This document shows, in pieces, positions 11,589 to 21,233 of a stretch of 64,000 bases of DNA. The stretch covers positions 873,982 to 937,981 of the forward strand of contig NZ_AQXU01000025.1 in assembly GCF_000376945.1 (NCBI RefSeq), in the 5' to 3' direction. A program made the position numbers and the translations under genes. The notes beneath the pieces were generated by a model. That model did no database searches. It worked only from the letters and a program-made list of their open reading frames with translations, and was not told the origin of the DNA. The DNA comes from Leeia oryzae DSM 17879 (lineage in GTDB: Bacteria; Pseudomonadota; Gammaproteobacteria; Burkholderiales; Leeiaceae). Positions within the stretch are counted from its first letter, which is position 1. The number at the start of each line of letters is the position of its first letter.

Positions 11589-12560
11589 TCAGCGTGTCTG
11601 TTTGAGCTTGCGCTGGTGCATGACGCGTCCGATGGTGTTGAGTAACAGCTGGGCGGCCAGAATGGAGGTCGACCCTGAGTGATCGTAGTCGGGTGCAACT
11701 TCTACCAGGTCAATGCCCACGATATCCCCTTGTGCCGCCAGTCCCGCAAACAGCTCCAGGCCTTCGTAATAGGTCAGCCCGCCGTGACTGGGGGTACCGG
11801 TGCCCGGCGCAATCGACGGGTCAAAACCATCGATATCAATGGTCAGGTAATAGCGGACGTTTTTGGGAATGCGGCTCAGCACGCCTTCGATACCCAGCTT
11901 GCGGAGCTGCCGCACAGAAATGATGTCAGACCCCATTTCGCGGGCCTGGGCATAGCCTTCACGTGCTGTCGACGACACATTGCGAATGCCGATCTGCGTC
12001 ATGCCGGTCACTACCTCCTTCTCGGCCGCACGCCGCAACGGGTTGCCGTGCCCGTGCCGGACCCCATGCCGCTCATCCACAAAGTCCAGATGCGCATCGA
12101 TATGCACCACGTGAAAGGGAGCCTGGTCGCTAAAGGCATTGATACAGGGAATATTGATGGAATGATCGCCGCCCAGGACCACCGGCAGCGCCCCGGCAGC
12201 CAGGATCTTGCGCACGCCATACTCGATGTTGGCATGGCTTTTTTCGGTATTGGTATGCACGATATCGGCATCCCCGATATCCACCATGCGCACCTCGTTG
12301 GCCGGCAGATAAATTTCGTCGTCCTCAAAATCGTAGGCGCCGCCATGACCAAAAGAAAACAGGGTAGACGCTTCGCGTATGCCGCGTGGACCGAACCTGG
12401 CCCCTGCACGCCACTGGGTACCACAGTCAAATGGCGCCCCCATGATGGCCACATCGGCCTGGATGTTGTCCCAGTCCAGACAGACAGGGGATTTCCCGAA
12501 TGTACAGATACCGACAAATGGCAAATTCAAGCGGCCGGTTTCATAGCTGTTAGCAGACAT
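11589..12560 (-). CDS. Agmatinase-family ureohydrolase
   Basis: A 323-residue arginase/agmatinase-fold enzyme that should release urea from a guanidino compound. All binuclear manganese ligands are visible: H133 in GGDHS, D155/H157/D159 in DAHLD, and D242/D244 in DIDGFDP. The ATG at 12560 has AAGGAAA seven bases upstream; a longer in-frame start at 12659 would add an unrelated basic leader. The family includes agmatinase, guanidinobutyrase, guanidinopropionase and guanidine hydrolase, and sequence alone does not separate them here. A divergent LysR gene recalls the gbuA-gbuR pair of Pseudomonas aeruginosa, and an AruH/AruI-type pathway at 30-33 kb would generate 4-guanidinobutyrate, so guanidinobutyrase is a reasonable guess. 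Confidence 0.85.
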   Translation of the reverse strand: MSANSYETGRLNLPFVGICTFGKSPVCLDWDNIQADVAIMGAPFDCGTQWRAGARFGPRGIREASTLFSFGHGGAYDFEDDEIYLPANEVRMVDIGDADIVHTNTEKSHANIEYGVRKILAAGALPVVLGGDHSINIPCINAFSDQAPFHVVHIDAHLDFVDERHGVRHGHGNPLRRAAEKEVVTGMTQIGIRNVSSTAREGYAQAREMGSDIISVRQLRKLGIEGVLSRIPKNVRYYLTIDIDGFDPSIAPGTGTPSHGGLTYYEGLELFAGLAAQGDIVGIDLVEVAPDYDHSGSTSILAAQLLLNTIGRVMHQRKLKQTR

Positions 12561-12684
12561 GATGATTTCCTTTTCATGATGACCAGGCGGACAATGCCTC
12601 CCGCGAATCGCCTGTCTGCGGGTAACACACTGTCTTGGCAGTGAACCCATTTTCAGCAATAATTAACTTCAATAAAACAGGAAT

Positions 12685-12701
12685 GAAATGAAGTTCATTT
12701 C
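12685..12701. promoter_or_regulatory. Perfect palindrome between ureohydrolase and LysR genes (operator candidate)
   Basis: GAAATGAA and TTCATTTC are perfect inverted 8-bp arms around a single G. A second palindrome, CGGAATTTTCCG (12701-12712), begins at its right end. Both lie in the 172-base divergent region, 32 bases before the LysR start, where an autoregulating LysR protein normally binds. Confidence 0.6.
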
Positions 12702-12732
12702 GGAATTTTCCGAATAAACCGGAGGCTTCAGC

Positions 12733-13626
12733 ATGCAGGTTCAAGATGCCGATTTGAAGTTGCTACGGATTTTTGACACCATCGTCAAAAGCGGCGGATT
12801 TGCGGCAGCCCAGTCCGCCTTGAATCTGGGCGCTTCCAGCATTAGCGAATATGTATCGCAGCTGGAATCGCGACTGGGTGTCCGGTTGTGCGAGCGGGGC
12901 CGGTCAGGCTTTCGGCTGACGGACGAAGGGGCCAAGCTGCATGCGGCATCCCAACGCCTGCTCGGGGCGGTGGACAGTTTTCACATGGAAGCGATGGATC
13001 TCAGGCAACAGCTGCAAGGGCAGCTGCGGTTTGGCATGGTGGAGGCCACCCTGTTTGATGAACATGCGCCCTTGTTACCCGCAGTGCGGGCATTCGGCCG
13101 CATGGCACCAAACGTAGATCTGGAAGTCGAAATTGACACGCCCTCTGGTCTGGAACAAAAAGTCCTGGACGGGCGCCTGCATCTGGCCGTTGGCCCCTTT
13201 CCCGGCAAAGTACCCGGGCTGGTTTACGAGCCCCTGTATACCGAAGAGCAAGGGCTGTACTGTGCATCCACACACGCGCTGTTCGACATCCCCGACCCCA
13301 TGCTTCAGGTAGACGATATTCGCCATGCCCGGTTTGTGGCACGCGCCTATCTGGGGCACCTGGAACATACCTTGCTGGGCATTTCCCGCCCGGCGGCATC
13401 TGTAGATACGGTAGAAGGCCGCGCCTTGCTGATCCTCTCCGGCAATTACATCGGCTTTTTACCCCCGCCGTATGCACAGAAATGGCAAGACCTGGGGTTG
13501 CTGCGGCGGCTGGATGCCAGCCGGTTTTATACCCGGCTGGTATTTCATGTGATACAGCGGCAAGGGGCTTCTCCGTCACGCGCGGTGCTGGGCTTTATCG
13601 ACATTCTGAAGCAAATGGCGACCTAG
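12733..13626 (+). CDS. LysR-family regulator, divergent from the ureohydrolase
   Basis: A 297-residue LysR-type regulator: winged helix-turn-helix at residues 5-65 (AAAQSALNLGASSISEYVSQLESRLGVRLCER-type recognition region) and a periplasmic-binding-like effector domain from about 90. GGAGG precedes the ATG by 9 bases. LysR genes that point away from a metabolic gene usually control it, so it probably regulates the ureohydrolase and perhaps the binding protein behind it. GbuR of Pseudomonas, which controls guanidinobutyrase, is the closest functional parallel known to me; whether this is an orthologue cannot be told without a search. Confidence 0.87.
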   Translation: MQVQDADLKLLRIFDTIVKSGGFAAAQSALNLGASSISEYVSQLESRLGVRLCERGRSGFRLTDEGAKLHAASQRLLGAVDSFHMEAMDLRQQLQGQLRFGMVEATLFDEHAPLLPAVRAFGRMAPNVDLEVEIDTPSGLEQKVLDGRLHLAVGPFPGKVPGLVYEPLYTEEQGLYCASTHALFDIPDPMLQVDDIRHARFVARAYLGHLEHTLLGISRPAASVDTVEGRALLILSGNYIGFLPPPYAQKWQDLGLLRRLDASRFYTRLVFHVIQRQGASPSRAVLGFIDILKQMAT

Positions 13627-13650
13627 CCACTCACCGCAGCCCGGCAGTCC

Positions 13651-14493
13651 TTACATCTTCACGCCCAGCTCGCGCAGGCGTTCTTCCAGGTACGCCAGGG
13701 CGGTATAGCGGTCTGATAACACCACTTCGTCGCGCGGATGCAGGAACAGCGGCAGCGAGATGCGGGATTTGAAGCGGCCTTCACCGGTCGGGTTAATCAC
13801 CCGGTGGGTGGTGGACGGGTAGTAGCCGCCGGAGGCTTCCTGCAGCATGTCGCCAATGTTGATGACCAGCGTGCCGAAATCGCAGGGCACGTCGTACCAC
13901 TGGCCATCGGTGCCTTTCACCTGCAGGCCGGGTTCGTTGGCGGCCGGCAGCACGGTGAGCAGGTTGATGTCTTCATGGGCGGCGGCGCGGATGGCGCCGG
14001 GGTCTTCCTGCCCGGTCAGCGGCGGGTAGCGCAAAACGCGCAGCAGGGTCTTGCGGCTGTCCTGGATCATCTGTGGCAGCGGCATGGAGAAACGCGCCTT
14101 GACGTCAGCGGGCGTGTTTTGTTCTACCCAGCCCAGCAGCTCCTGGGCCAGCTGGTTGGCGATGCCGTAGTAACGGCTGGCGGTGTCGGGTACCTCCGTC
14201 GGATAACGGCCCCAAGGGTAGTAGTGGTAATACTCCTTGATGTCTTTCTTGCTATGGCCTTTGGCGGTTTCGGAAATCTCGGTCGAGAAAAAACCGTCCT
14301 GCTTGTCCCGGTCAAAAGCGTAGGCGTGCTTGGCCTCGCCGTCAAAAAAGGCCAGCCATTCGCGGTAGATGGATTCCACCATGCCCTGGGGAATGGGGTG
14401 GTTCTTGAGCACACCAAAGCCGGTGGTCCGCAGGGATTCGGTAAATTGCGCTGGCGCATCCGGGTCTTGATAATCGACGACCAGAACTTTCAT
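13651..14493 (-). CDS. Isopenicillin-N-synthase-like 2-oxoglutarate/Fe(II) oxygenase
   Basis: A 280-residue non-haem iron dioxygenase. Iron ligands H173 and D175 (AAHEDINLLT) and H230 (STTHRV) are present, as is the RxS 2-oxoglutarate motif (R244, S246). The N-terminal DIOX_N-like region contains the RTTGFGVLKNHPIP pattern. Length is a little short of plant and fungal relatives (about 310-340) but typical of bacterial ones. It is convergent with the LysR gene (25 bases apart) and stands alone. The substrate cannot be inferred. Confidence 0.85.
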   Translation of the reverse strand: MKVLVVDYQDPDAPAQFTESLRTTGFGVLKNHPIPQGMVESIYREWLAFFDGEAKHAYAFDRDKQDGFFSTEISETAKGHSKKDIKEYYHYYPWGRYPTEVPDTASRYYGIANQLAQELLGWVEQNTPADVKARFSMPLPQMIQDSRKTLLRVLRYPPLTGQEDPGAIRAAAHEDINLLTVLPAANEPGLQVKGTDGQWYDVPCDFGTLVINIGDMLQEASGGYYPSTTHRVINPTGEGRFKSRISLPLFLHPRDEVVLSDRYTALAYLEERLRELGVKM

Positions 14494-14592
14494 GGTGACA
14501 CCTCATGCGTGGACGTGGGTACCCGCGGGTAGCGGGAGGATACGCTGATTTTATGCCGACACCGCGCGTTCGTCGACTGGGAACGCAGCGGC

Positions 14593-15795
14593 TCAGTTGG
14601 CTTTCAGCAGCACGTCGTAACGTGGATTGAATTCATCAAAGATGGGCAGGGCAGCGGCGCCCAGTGCAGCGGTATCGGTGCCGGTCACGCCGACCCGCAG
14701 CCGGTTGCTGGCGGCGTAGTCGGAGCGGATCGAGACCGGTAACGGGTCCAGCGCGGCAATCAGGCGTTCCAGCAGCGGGGCCGGCAAAAAACCGCCCAGC
14801 ACGATTGATTCGATATCCAGCATGGATTCGATGATGTTGATGCCCTGGCGCAGGGCAGGTACGGCTATCTTCAGCCATTCGTCGAAAGCTTGCGGGTTTT
14901 GCAGCAGAATGTCGGGCGAATGCTGCTCGGATTCCGGTATCTGCAGGATTTCATAGGCGGCATCCAGCGACACATAACGCTCCAGACAGCCCTTGTTGCC
15001 ACAGTAGCAGGCGCGCCCCTCCGGCATCACCACCATGTGGCCGATTTCGCCAGCGTTTTTGGCCTGGCCGCGGTAAAGGCTGCCGTTCAGAAACAGGCCG
15101 GCGCCCAGACCGGTGCCGATGAAGACATAGGCAAAATTGTTGAGCGACTTGGCCACGCCGTACAGCCGCTCGCCAATCGCAGCGGCGTTGGCGTCGTTTT
15201 CCAGTAGCACGGGCAAGCTGGTGAGCTGTTGCAGTTCGGTTTCCACATCAAAGTTGTCCCAGCCCGGCAGCGTGGTCGGCCCTTTGGACGACATGTTTTC
15301 CACGCCAAACGGCCCCGGCATCACCAGACCGATGCCCAGCATGCGTTCCCAGTCGATATCGACCTGCTGCCGCAGTTGCTGCACCACCTCCACAATCATC
15401 GGCATGGCCACCGCAGGGGTAGGGCGGCTGACCGGCATGGCAATGCGGCCGCGCAACTTGCCGGCCAGATCGACCAGCACGCCGATCAGCGACTGGTGGT
15501 CCAGCTCGATACCGATGGAGTAGGCGCCATCCGGGTTGATGGTGAGCGGGGTGGCCGGCTGGCCGCGACCGACCTTGACCGGGCCGTGCGCCGTGATCAT
15601 GCCGCTGGCTTGCAGCTCGCTAACGATGTTGGAAACGGTTTGCGCCGTCAGCGCGGTAAGGCGGGCAATCTCGGCCCGGGTCAGGGTGCCGTGCAGGCGG
15701 ACCGTCTCGATGACCACCCGCCGGTTGTGGTATTTGGCGTGTTCCAGGTTGGTGCCGGCAGGCGTGGGCTGATCATGTAGGCTCGGTTTTTTCAT
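14593..15795 (-). CDS. ROK-family transcriptional repressor
   Basis: A 400-residue NagC/Mlc-type regulator. A winged helix-turn-helix (about residues 25-75; LTRAEIARLTALTAQTVSNIVSEL) precedes the ROK sugar-binding domain with ENDANAAAIGE (199-209), GTGLGAG (227-233), H253 and the zinc motif CYCGNKGCLE (C263, C265, C270). The ATG at 15795 is chosen over a TTG at 15831 because the latter lies inside the operator palindrome. It is divergent from an amino-sugar transport and phosphorylation operon and almost certainly represses it until the phosphorylated sugar or free amino sugar accumulates. Confidence 0.88.
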   Translation of the reverse strand: MKKPSLHDQPTPAGTNLEHAKYHNRRVVIETVRLHGTLTRAEIARLTALTAQTVSNIVSELQASGMITAHGPVKVGRGQPATPLTINPDGAYSIGIELDHQSLIGVLVDLAGKLRGRIAMPVSRPTPAVAMPMIVEVVQQLRQQVDIDWERMLGIGLVMPGPFGVENMSSKGPTTLPGWDNFDVETELQQLTSLPVLLENDANAAAIGERLYGVAKSLNNFAYVFIGTGLGAGLFLNGSLYRGQAKNAGEIGHMVVMPEGRACYCGNKGCLERYVSLDAAYEILQIPESEQHSPDILLQNPQAFDEWLKIAVPALRQGINIIESMLDIESIVLGGFLPAPLLERLIAALDPLPVSIRSDYAASNRLRVGVTGTDTAALGAAALPIFDEFNPRYDVLLKAN

Positions 15796-15817
15796 GGCAT
15801 AAGTATCCCGTTTCCCT

Positions 15818-15842
15818 ATTAAATCAATCAAGTTGATTTAAT
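15818..15842. promoter_or_regulatory. ROK repressor operator (perfect inverted repeat)
   Basis: ATTAAATCAA (15818-15827) and TTGATTTAAT (15833-15842) are perfect 10-bp inverted arms with a 5-base centre. The site is in the divergent region, 23 bases upstream of the repressor ATG and about 140 bases before the transporter ATPase gene. AT-rich dyads of this kind are typical of NagC/Mlc-type binding. Assignment to this repressor is by position. Confidence 0.72.
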
Positions 15843-15979
15843 AATTTTCTTGTGGTTTAATCTGCTTACCGAACAAATTGCCGGATACCCTTTTTCATCG
15901 CATGCCGGTGCCTGCCCCTCCCGACTGACCACGATGGTAGCCCGGGCGACGGCAGACACCCGATCAGACCGGAAGACAC

Positions 15980-17065
15980 ATGGCGAATCTGAAATTACGC
16001 AACATCCAGAAAACCTACGGTAACAATGTCCCGACCATCAAGGGCATTGATCTGGATATTCATGACGGCGAGTTTGTGGTGTTTGTCGGGCCTAGCGGCT
16101 GCGGCAAATCCACCCTGCTGCGCATGATTGCCGGGCTGGAAGACATCAGCAGCGGTGATCTGCTGATTGGCGACAAGCGCGCCAACGACATTGCCCCAGC
16201 CAAGCGAGGCACCGCCATGGTGTTCCAGAGCTATGCGCTTTACCCGCACAAATCCGTGTACGACAACATGGCCTTCGGCCTGAAAATGGCCGGCACGCCC
16301 AAGACCGAGATTCACCAGACCGTCACCAAAGCCGCCGAGATTTTGCAGATCACCCATTTGCTGGACCGCAAACCCAAGGAACTGAGCGGCGGCCAGCGTC
16401 AGCGTGTGGCCATTGGCCGTGCCATTGTGCGCAAGCCCGGCGTGTTCCTGTTTGACGAGCCGCTGTCTAACCTGGACGCCTCGCTGCGGGTACAGATGCG
16501 TATCGAGCTGTCCCGGCTGCATCAGGAACTGGGCATTACCATGATTTACGTGACCCATGACCAGGTCGAAGCCATGACCCTGGGCGACCGGATCGTGGTC
16601 TTCAATGGCGGGCATATCGAGCAGGTCGGCACCCCATTAGAGCTTTACCATGCCCCGGCCAACCGCTTTGTGGCCGGCTTCCTTGGCTCACCCTCGATGA
16701 ATTTCATCCCGTGTACCGTCAGCCGCACGGCGGACGGTGTCACCCTGTTTGCCGGGGAACAATGCCAGACCCGCCTGCCAGTGACCGCTGCCTTGCCGGA
16801 TTCGCTCACGCTGGGCATCCGTCCGGAGCACCTGCGCATCAGCCAGGCGCCATCCGGCATCCAGGGGCATATCGACCTGGTGGAACATCTGGGCGATTCG
16901 GTGGTGATGTATGTCTCCGTACCCGGGCTGAAAGAGGTGCTGTCGGTCAAGCTGGATGGCTCGCACGCCGAGCTAAAAGCCGGTGACCCGGTGCATCTCG
17001 ACATCGATACCCGGCATTGCCATCTGTTTGATGCAGACAATGCCAGCATTCAATGGAAATCATGA
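15980..17065 (+). CDS. MalK/UgpC-type sugar ABC transporter ATPase
   Basis: A 361-residue ATPase of the carbohydrate-uptake (CUT1) type. Walker [10 protein letters not shown] (about 38-46), signature [14 protein letters not shown], Walker [13 protein letters not shown] and the switch histidine in [10 protein letters not shown] are all present. The extra C-terminal region (from about 235) holds the regulatory/TOBE domain found in MalK and UgpC. It opens an operon that continues with binding protein, two permeases, SIS protein and ROK kinase. The likely substrate is an amino sugar or its oligomer, judged from the two enzymes at the end. Confidence 0.9.
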   Translation: MANLKLRNIQKTYGNNVPTIKGIDLDIHDGEFVVFVGPSGCGKSTLLRMIAGLEDISSGDLLIGDKRANDIAPAKRGTAMVFQSYALYPHKSVYDNMAFGLKMAGTPKTEIHQTVTKAAEILQITHLLDRKPKELSGGQRQRVAIGRAIVRKPGVFLFDEPLSNLDASLRVQMRIELSRLHQELGITMIYVTHDQVEAMTLGDRIVVFNGGHIEQVGTPLELYHAPANRFVAGFLGSPSMNFIPCTVSRTADGVTLFAGEQCQTRLPVTAALPDSLTLGIRPEHLRISQAPSGIQGHIDLVEHLGDSVVMYVSVPGLKEVLSVKLDGSHAELKAGDPVHLDIDTRHCHLFDADNASIQWKS

Positions 17066-17143
17066 GCCGGTAACGGCTTGTGCGCATGTTGTGCAGTTTT
17101 TCGGGTTGTCGCCAGACATCCTTAACCGAAGGAGAGAGTGTTC

Positions 17144-18382
17144 ATGAAACGTTTGAATCAAGTTGCCGTGGCAGTGATGATGACCGGCTGTGCCATTGGC
17201 GCATCGGCAGAAACCACCCTTAACGCCCTGTTCATGTCTCAGGCCGCTTACAGCGAAGCCGACATCAAAGCCATGAGTGCCGATTTCACCAAGGCCAACC
17301 CAGGCATCAAGGTGAAACTGGAGTTTGTCCCTTACGAAGCCCTGCACGACAAGATCGTGGCGGCCAACGGTGCCGGTGGTTCCGGTTACGACGTGGTACT
17401 GTTCGACGTGATCTGGCCCGCCGAATTTGCCAAGAACAAGATGCTGGTCGACGTGACCAAGCGCATTCCGGCCGATCAGGTCGGCAAGGTATTCGACGGT
17501 GCATGGACTACGGTCAACAACAACGGCCACAAGCTGGGCATGCCGTGGATTCTGGACACCAAATACCTGTACTACAACAAGGACATGCTGAAAAAAGCCG
17601 GCATCGCCAATCCGCCAAAAACCTGGGCTGAAGTGCTGCAACAGGCCAAGATCATCAAGGACAAGGGGCTGGTGAAATATCCACTGGTGTGGAGCTGGTC
17701 TCAGTCCGAAGCCATGATCTGTGACTTCACCACCCTGGCGCTGGCCCACAAAGGCCAGTTCTTCGACAAGGGCAAACCGGCCTTTGACAAGGGTGGCGTG
17801 CTGGATGCCGCCAAGCTGATGCAAGCCTCTCTGGCCTCCGGCCTGACCAACCCGAACTCGCGCGAATACCTGGAAGAAGACGTTCGCAAGGTGTTCTCTA
17901 ACGGCGAAGCAGCCTTTGCACTGAACTGGACCTACATGTACAACATGGCCAATGATCCGAAACAGAGCAAGGTGGCCGGTAAGGTCGGCATCCTGCCGGC
18001 ACCGGGCGTGGCGGGTAAATCCGTCGCCTCTGCCGTTAACGGTTCGATGGGCCTGGGCATTCCGTCCGGCAGCAAGCACGCAGACGATGCCTGGAAATAC
18101 ATCAGCTACATGACCTCGGCCCCGGTACAGAACAAGTACGCCAAGCTGAGCCTGCCGATCTGGAAAGCGTCTTATGACGATGCGGCTGTGACCAAAGGCC
18201 AGGAAGAGCTGATTGCCGCTGCCAAGCAGTCCATGGCCGTGATGGCGGGCCGTCCGGAAACCCCGGCGTACACCCAGTTGTCGACCATTCTGCAAAAGCA
18301 CCTGCAAAAGGCATTGCTGGGCCAGACGCCAGTGGCTGACGCCATGAAGGCCGCGTCTACCGAGATTGCCGGGATCCGCTAA
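17144..18382 (+). CDS. Sugar-binding protein of a CUT1 ABC transporter
   Basis: A 412-residue extracellular solute-binding protein family 1 member. A signal peptide with an ASA|E cleavage site (about residue 24) precedes the mature domain. DVVLFDVIWPAEFA and GMPWILDTKYLYYNKDML are typical of this family. AAGGAG lies upstream of the ATG at 17144, which is preferred to an ATG-like start two codons earlier. It sits 78 bases after the ATPase gene; a small AGCCG/CGGCT hairpin at 17065-17078 in that gap may tune expression of binding protein versus ATPase. It feeds the two following permeases. Confidence 0.9.
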   Translation: MKRLNQVAVAVMMTGCAIGASAETTLNALFMSQAAYSEADIKAMSADFTKANPGIKVKLEFVPYEALHDKIVAANGAGGSGYDVVLFDVIWPAEFAKNKMLVDVTKRIPADQVGKVFDGAWTTVNNNGHKLGMPWILDTKYLYYNKDMLKKAGIANPPKTWAEVLQQAKIIKDKGLVKYPLVWSWSQSEAMICDFTTLALAHKGQFFDKGKPAFDKGGVLDAAKLMQASLASGLTNPNSREYLEEDVRKVFSNGEAAFALNWTYMYNMANDPKQSKVAGKVGILPAPGVAGKSVASAVNGSMGLGIPSGSKHADDAWKYISYMTSAPVQNKYAKLSLPIWKASYDDAAVTKGQEELIAAAKQSMAVMAGRPETPAYTQLSTILQKHLQKALLGQTPVADAMKAASTEIAGIR

Positions 18383-18384
18383 TC

Positions 18385-19278
18385 ATGTCGAGCGCCCTAC
18401 AACAACGCCGGACAGCCTGGGTACTGCTGGTACCCATGCTGGGCATCATGGCGGCGGTCACGGCGTGGCCGCTGCTCAGAACGGTCTGGTTAAGTTTTAC
18501 TGACACCGGCATGGGCATTGGCGACAGCGGTGGCCAGTGGGTCGGGCTGGAAAACTTTGCCCGCGCCCTCTCTGATGCAGATTTCCGTACCGGGTTTGGC
18601 CGGACACTGTACTTCACGCTGGTGTCCGTCGGTCTGGAACTGCTGATCGGCATTCTGGTGGCCCTGCTGCTCAACCAGAAATTCCGCGGCCGTTTCCTGA
18701 TGCGGGCCCTGCTGGTGTTGCCCTGGGCGCTCCCTACCATTGTCAACGCCATGATGTGGCGGCTGATTTACAACCCGGAGTACGGCAGCCTGAACGCGCT
18801 GCTGACCCAGCTGGGCATTCTGTCCGAATACCGCAGCTGGCTGGGCGACCCGGAAACCGCCATGAACATGGTGATTCTGGCCGACGTCTGGAAAAACTAC
18901 CCGATCATTGCCCTGATTGCGCTGGCGGCGCTACAGACCGTCCCTACGGAACTGTATGAAGCCGCGCGCCTGGATGGTGCCAACGCCTGGCACCGTTTCT
19001 GGCACATCACCCTGCCATCCATTGCCGGCCCGCTGATCGTGGCGCTGGTGTTGCGGACCATCGAAGCCTTCCGCGTGTTCGACATCATTTACGTGATGAC
19101 CCGCGGCGGCCCGGCCGACAGTACCCGCACGGTGAGCTTCTACGTGTACCAGGAATCGTTCAGCTATCTGCATGCCGGTACCGGCGCGGCGTACGCCATT
19201 GCCGTGGTTGGTTTTAGCAGCCTGTTGATCGGTGCCTATATCTTCCTGCTGCGCCGACAGAACGGAGCCTCGCGATGA
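18385..19278 (+). CDS. MalF-type sugar ABC transporter permease
   Basis: A 297-residue inner-membrane permease with six predicted membrane segments, beginning with a hydrophobic stretch at about residues 12-32. The EAA loop that contacts the ATPase is visible as EAARLDGANAWHRFWHITLP (about 192-211). It begins 2 bases after the binding-protein stop, and its own stop overlaps the next permease start by 4 bases, so the genes are translated together. Confidence 0.9.
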   Translation: MSSALQQRRTAWVLLVPMLGIMAAVTAWPLLRTVWLSFTDTGMGIGDSGGQWVGLENFARALSDADFRTGFGRTLYFTLVSVGLELLIGILVALLLNQKFRGRFLMRALLVLPWALPTIVNAMMWRLIYNPEYGSLNALLTQLGILSEYRSWLGDPETAMNMVILADVWKNYPIIALIALAALQTVPTELYEAARLDGANAWHRFWHITLPSIAGPLIVALVLRTIEAFRVFDIIYVMTRGGPADSTRTVSFYVYQESFSYLHAGTGAAYAIAVVGFSSLLIGAYIFLLRRQNGASR

Positions 19279-20117
19279 AAAGACATCCGCTGTTGACCTT
19301 TTTGCTCTACGCCGCGGTGGTGTTGCTGGCGCTGAGCATTGTGTTGCCGATTGCCTGGCTGTTCATCATGAGCATCAGCCAGCCGACCGACCTCACCACC
19401 CTGCCGCTGAAGTGGTTTCCGGAGACCATCAACCTCGACCAGTACAAGCGCTTGCTGACGCTGGAAGAAGGCTCGACCGGTGAAACCTTCCTGTACGCCC
19501 TGCGCAACAGTACCGTGGTGGCCGTGTCCGCCACCCTGATTTCGGTGCTGGCTGCCATTCCGGCCGCGTACAGTTTCTCGCGCTTTCCCGGTCGCCAGGG
19601 CCTGCTGTACGGCACGCTGGCGGTGTACATGATGCCGCCGGTTGCCTTTGTGCTGCCGCTGTACCTGACCTTCAGCCACCTGGGCCTGCTCAACAGCAGC
19701 TGGGCGCTGATCATCGTCTACTGCACCATGCTGCTGCCGTTTGCCACCTGGCTGCTGAAAAACAACTTCGACCTGCTGCCGTACGAGATCGAACAGGCGG
19801 CCATCATCGACGGCGCCAGCCAGCTGCAGGTGATCTGGCATATTGCCCTGCCGCTGATCAAGCCGGCACTGGGGGCGGCGCTCCTGTTTGCGCTGCTGAT
19901 GGCGTGGGACGAGTTCTTCTACGCCCTGATTTACACCAATGACCTGCGGGCCAAGACCCTGCCGGTGGCCATTGGCGACTTTGCTGCCGGCCGCGCCACC
20001 GACTACGGGCTGATCTCCGCCGTCGGCATGCTGGCCGCGCTGCCGCCGCTGGTCGCCGCCCTCTTTTTACAGCGTTCTCTGGTTTCCGGCCTGGCGGCTG
20101 GTGGCACCAAAGGTTAA
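19275..20117 (+). CDS. MalG-type sugar ABC transporter permease
   Basis: A 280-residue second permease of the CUT1 transporter, with six predicted membrane segments. Its EAA loop is EQAAIIDGASQLQVIWHIAL (about 175-194). The first ATG lies within the stop of the previous permease (ATGA). The two permeases would form the heterodimeric channel served by the ATPase encoded at 15980. Confidence 0.9.
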   Translation: MKRHPLLTFLLYAAVVLLALSIVLPIAWLFIMSISQPTDLTTLPLKWFPETINLDQYKRLLTLEEGSTGETFLYALRNSTVVAVSATLISVLAAIPAAYSFSRFPGRQGLLYGTLAVYMMPPVAFVLPLYLTFSHLGLLNSSWALIIVYCTMLLPFATWLLKNNFDLLPYEIEQAAIIDGASQLQVIWHIALPLIKPALGAALLFALLMAWDEFFYALIYTNDLRAKTLPVAIGDFAAGRATDYGLISAVGMLAALPPLVAALFLQRSLVSGLAAGGTKG

Positions 20118-20150
20118 ACCGCACCGAATACTGATACAAAGGAATCCGAC

Positions 20151-21176
20151 ATGACCATTTCATTCATGCAGCGCGAGGCTCTCGCCGCCGCAGAGGCGGT
20201 TGCACGCCAGCAAACCGCTACCCGTGACCAGTTTGCCGGTCTGGCCGCCCGCCTGCAGGCACAACCGCCGGCCGCCATAGCGACCGTCGCCCGCGGCAGT
20301 TCCGACCACGCCGCCAACTATCTGGCCTACCTGATCATGTCTCGCACCGGCAAGCTGGTGACGTCGGTACCGATGTCGCTGGTGACGCTGCAGCATGCGC
20401 CGCTGGAAGCCAAAAACACGCTGTCGATTGCCATTTCCCAATCCGGTCAGGGGCCGGACGTGATTGCCACCATGCAGCATTTTCAAAACAACGGCGCCAA
20501 TACGGTAGCGTTCGTGAATACCATCGGCTCGCCACTGGCCAAGCTGGTCGGCACCGCCATTGACCTGAGCGCCGGCCCGGAACAAAGCGTGGCCGCCACC
20601 AAGAGTTTCATCACCAGCCTGACCGCCTCTGCCAGCCTGGTCGCCCACTGGCAGAACGATACCCGTCTGCTGGACGGTCTGGCCGCCCTGCCAGACGCCA
20701 TGACCGCCGCAGGCGGCGATGACTGGTCTGCCGCCGTCGAGCAGCTGGCCCCTGCCGGCCGTGCCATGATCGTCGGCCGCGGACTGGGGTTCTCGATTGC
20801 GCTGGAAGCCGCCCTCAAATGCAAGGAAACCTCCGCACTGCAGGCCGAAGCCTTTACCGGTGCCGAGATCGTGCACGGCCCGATGGCGCTGATCGAATCC
20901 GGCTACCCGTTACTGATCATTGCTACCCGCGGCCCGGAAATGGCCGGGCTGGTGCAGCTGGCCGACGACATGCGCCAGAAAGGCGCCAACGTGATCCTGG
21001 CCGCCCCTGCCGACGTGCCGTCCCGTACCCTGACCATCCCGGCCGCGCCAGTGCCCGAGCTGGACCCGGTCATGGCGGTACAGGCGTTCTACGTCATGGC
21101 CGCAGGGTTGGCCGCTGCCCGCGGCCTGAACCCGGATCAGCCCAGCCACCTGATCAAAGTGACCAAAACCCATTGA
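20151..21176 (+). CDS. SIS-domain sugar isomerase (NagB-II-like glucosamine-6-phosphate deaminase)
   Basis: A 341-residue protein with two SIS domains (about 40-170 and 200-330) and no N-terminal glutaminase, so it resembles the isomerase half of GlmS. ARGSSDHAANYLAYL, SISQSGQGPDV and the LKCKETSALQAEAFTGAEIVHGP region (in two parts) are the sugar-phosphate-binding signatures. Stand-alone proteins of this type serve as type II glucosamine-6-phosphate deaminases in Shewanella and others, or as AgaS. Together with the kinase downstream it would turn imported amino sugar into fructose 6-phosphate and ammonia. AAAGGA precedes the start. Confidence 0.85.
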   Translation: MTISFMQREALAAAEAVARQQTATRDQFAGLAARLQAQPPAAIATVARGSSDHAANYLAYLIMSRTGKLVTSVPMSLVTLQHAPLEAKNTLSIAISQSGQGPDVIATMQHFQNNGANTVAFVNTIGSPLAKLVGTAIDLSAGPEQSVAATKSFITSLTASASLVAHWQNDTRLLDGLAALPDAMTAAGGDDWSAAVEQLAPAGRAMIVGRGLGFSIALEAALKCKETSALQAEAFTGAEIVHGPMALIESGYPLLIIATRGPEMAGLVQLADDMRQKGANVILAAPADVPSRTLTIPAAPVPELDPVMAVQAFYVMAAGLAAARGLNPDQPSHLIKVTKTH

Positions 21177-21233
21177 GCCCGACATCATGCGCGCAATCCT
21201 GACTGCCATCTGTTTTTCACAAGGACCCCGGCC

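Noticed and set aside
15796-15831. TTG start 12 codons upstream for the ROK repressor
   Set aside because: It lies inside the operator palindrome and lacks a ribosome site; ATG at 15795 gives a normal N-terminus.
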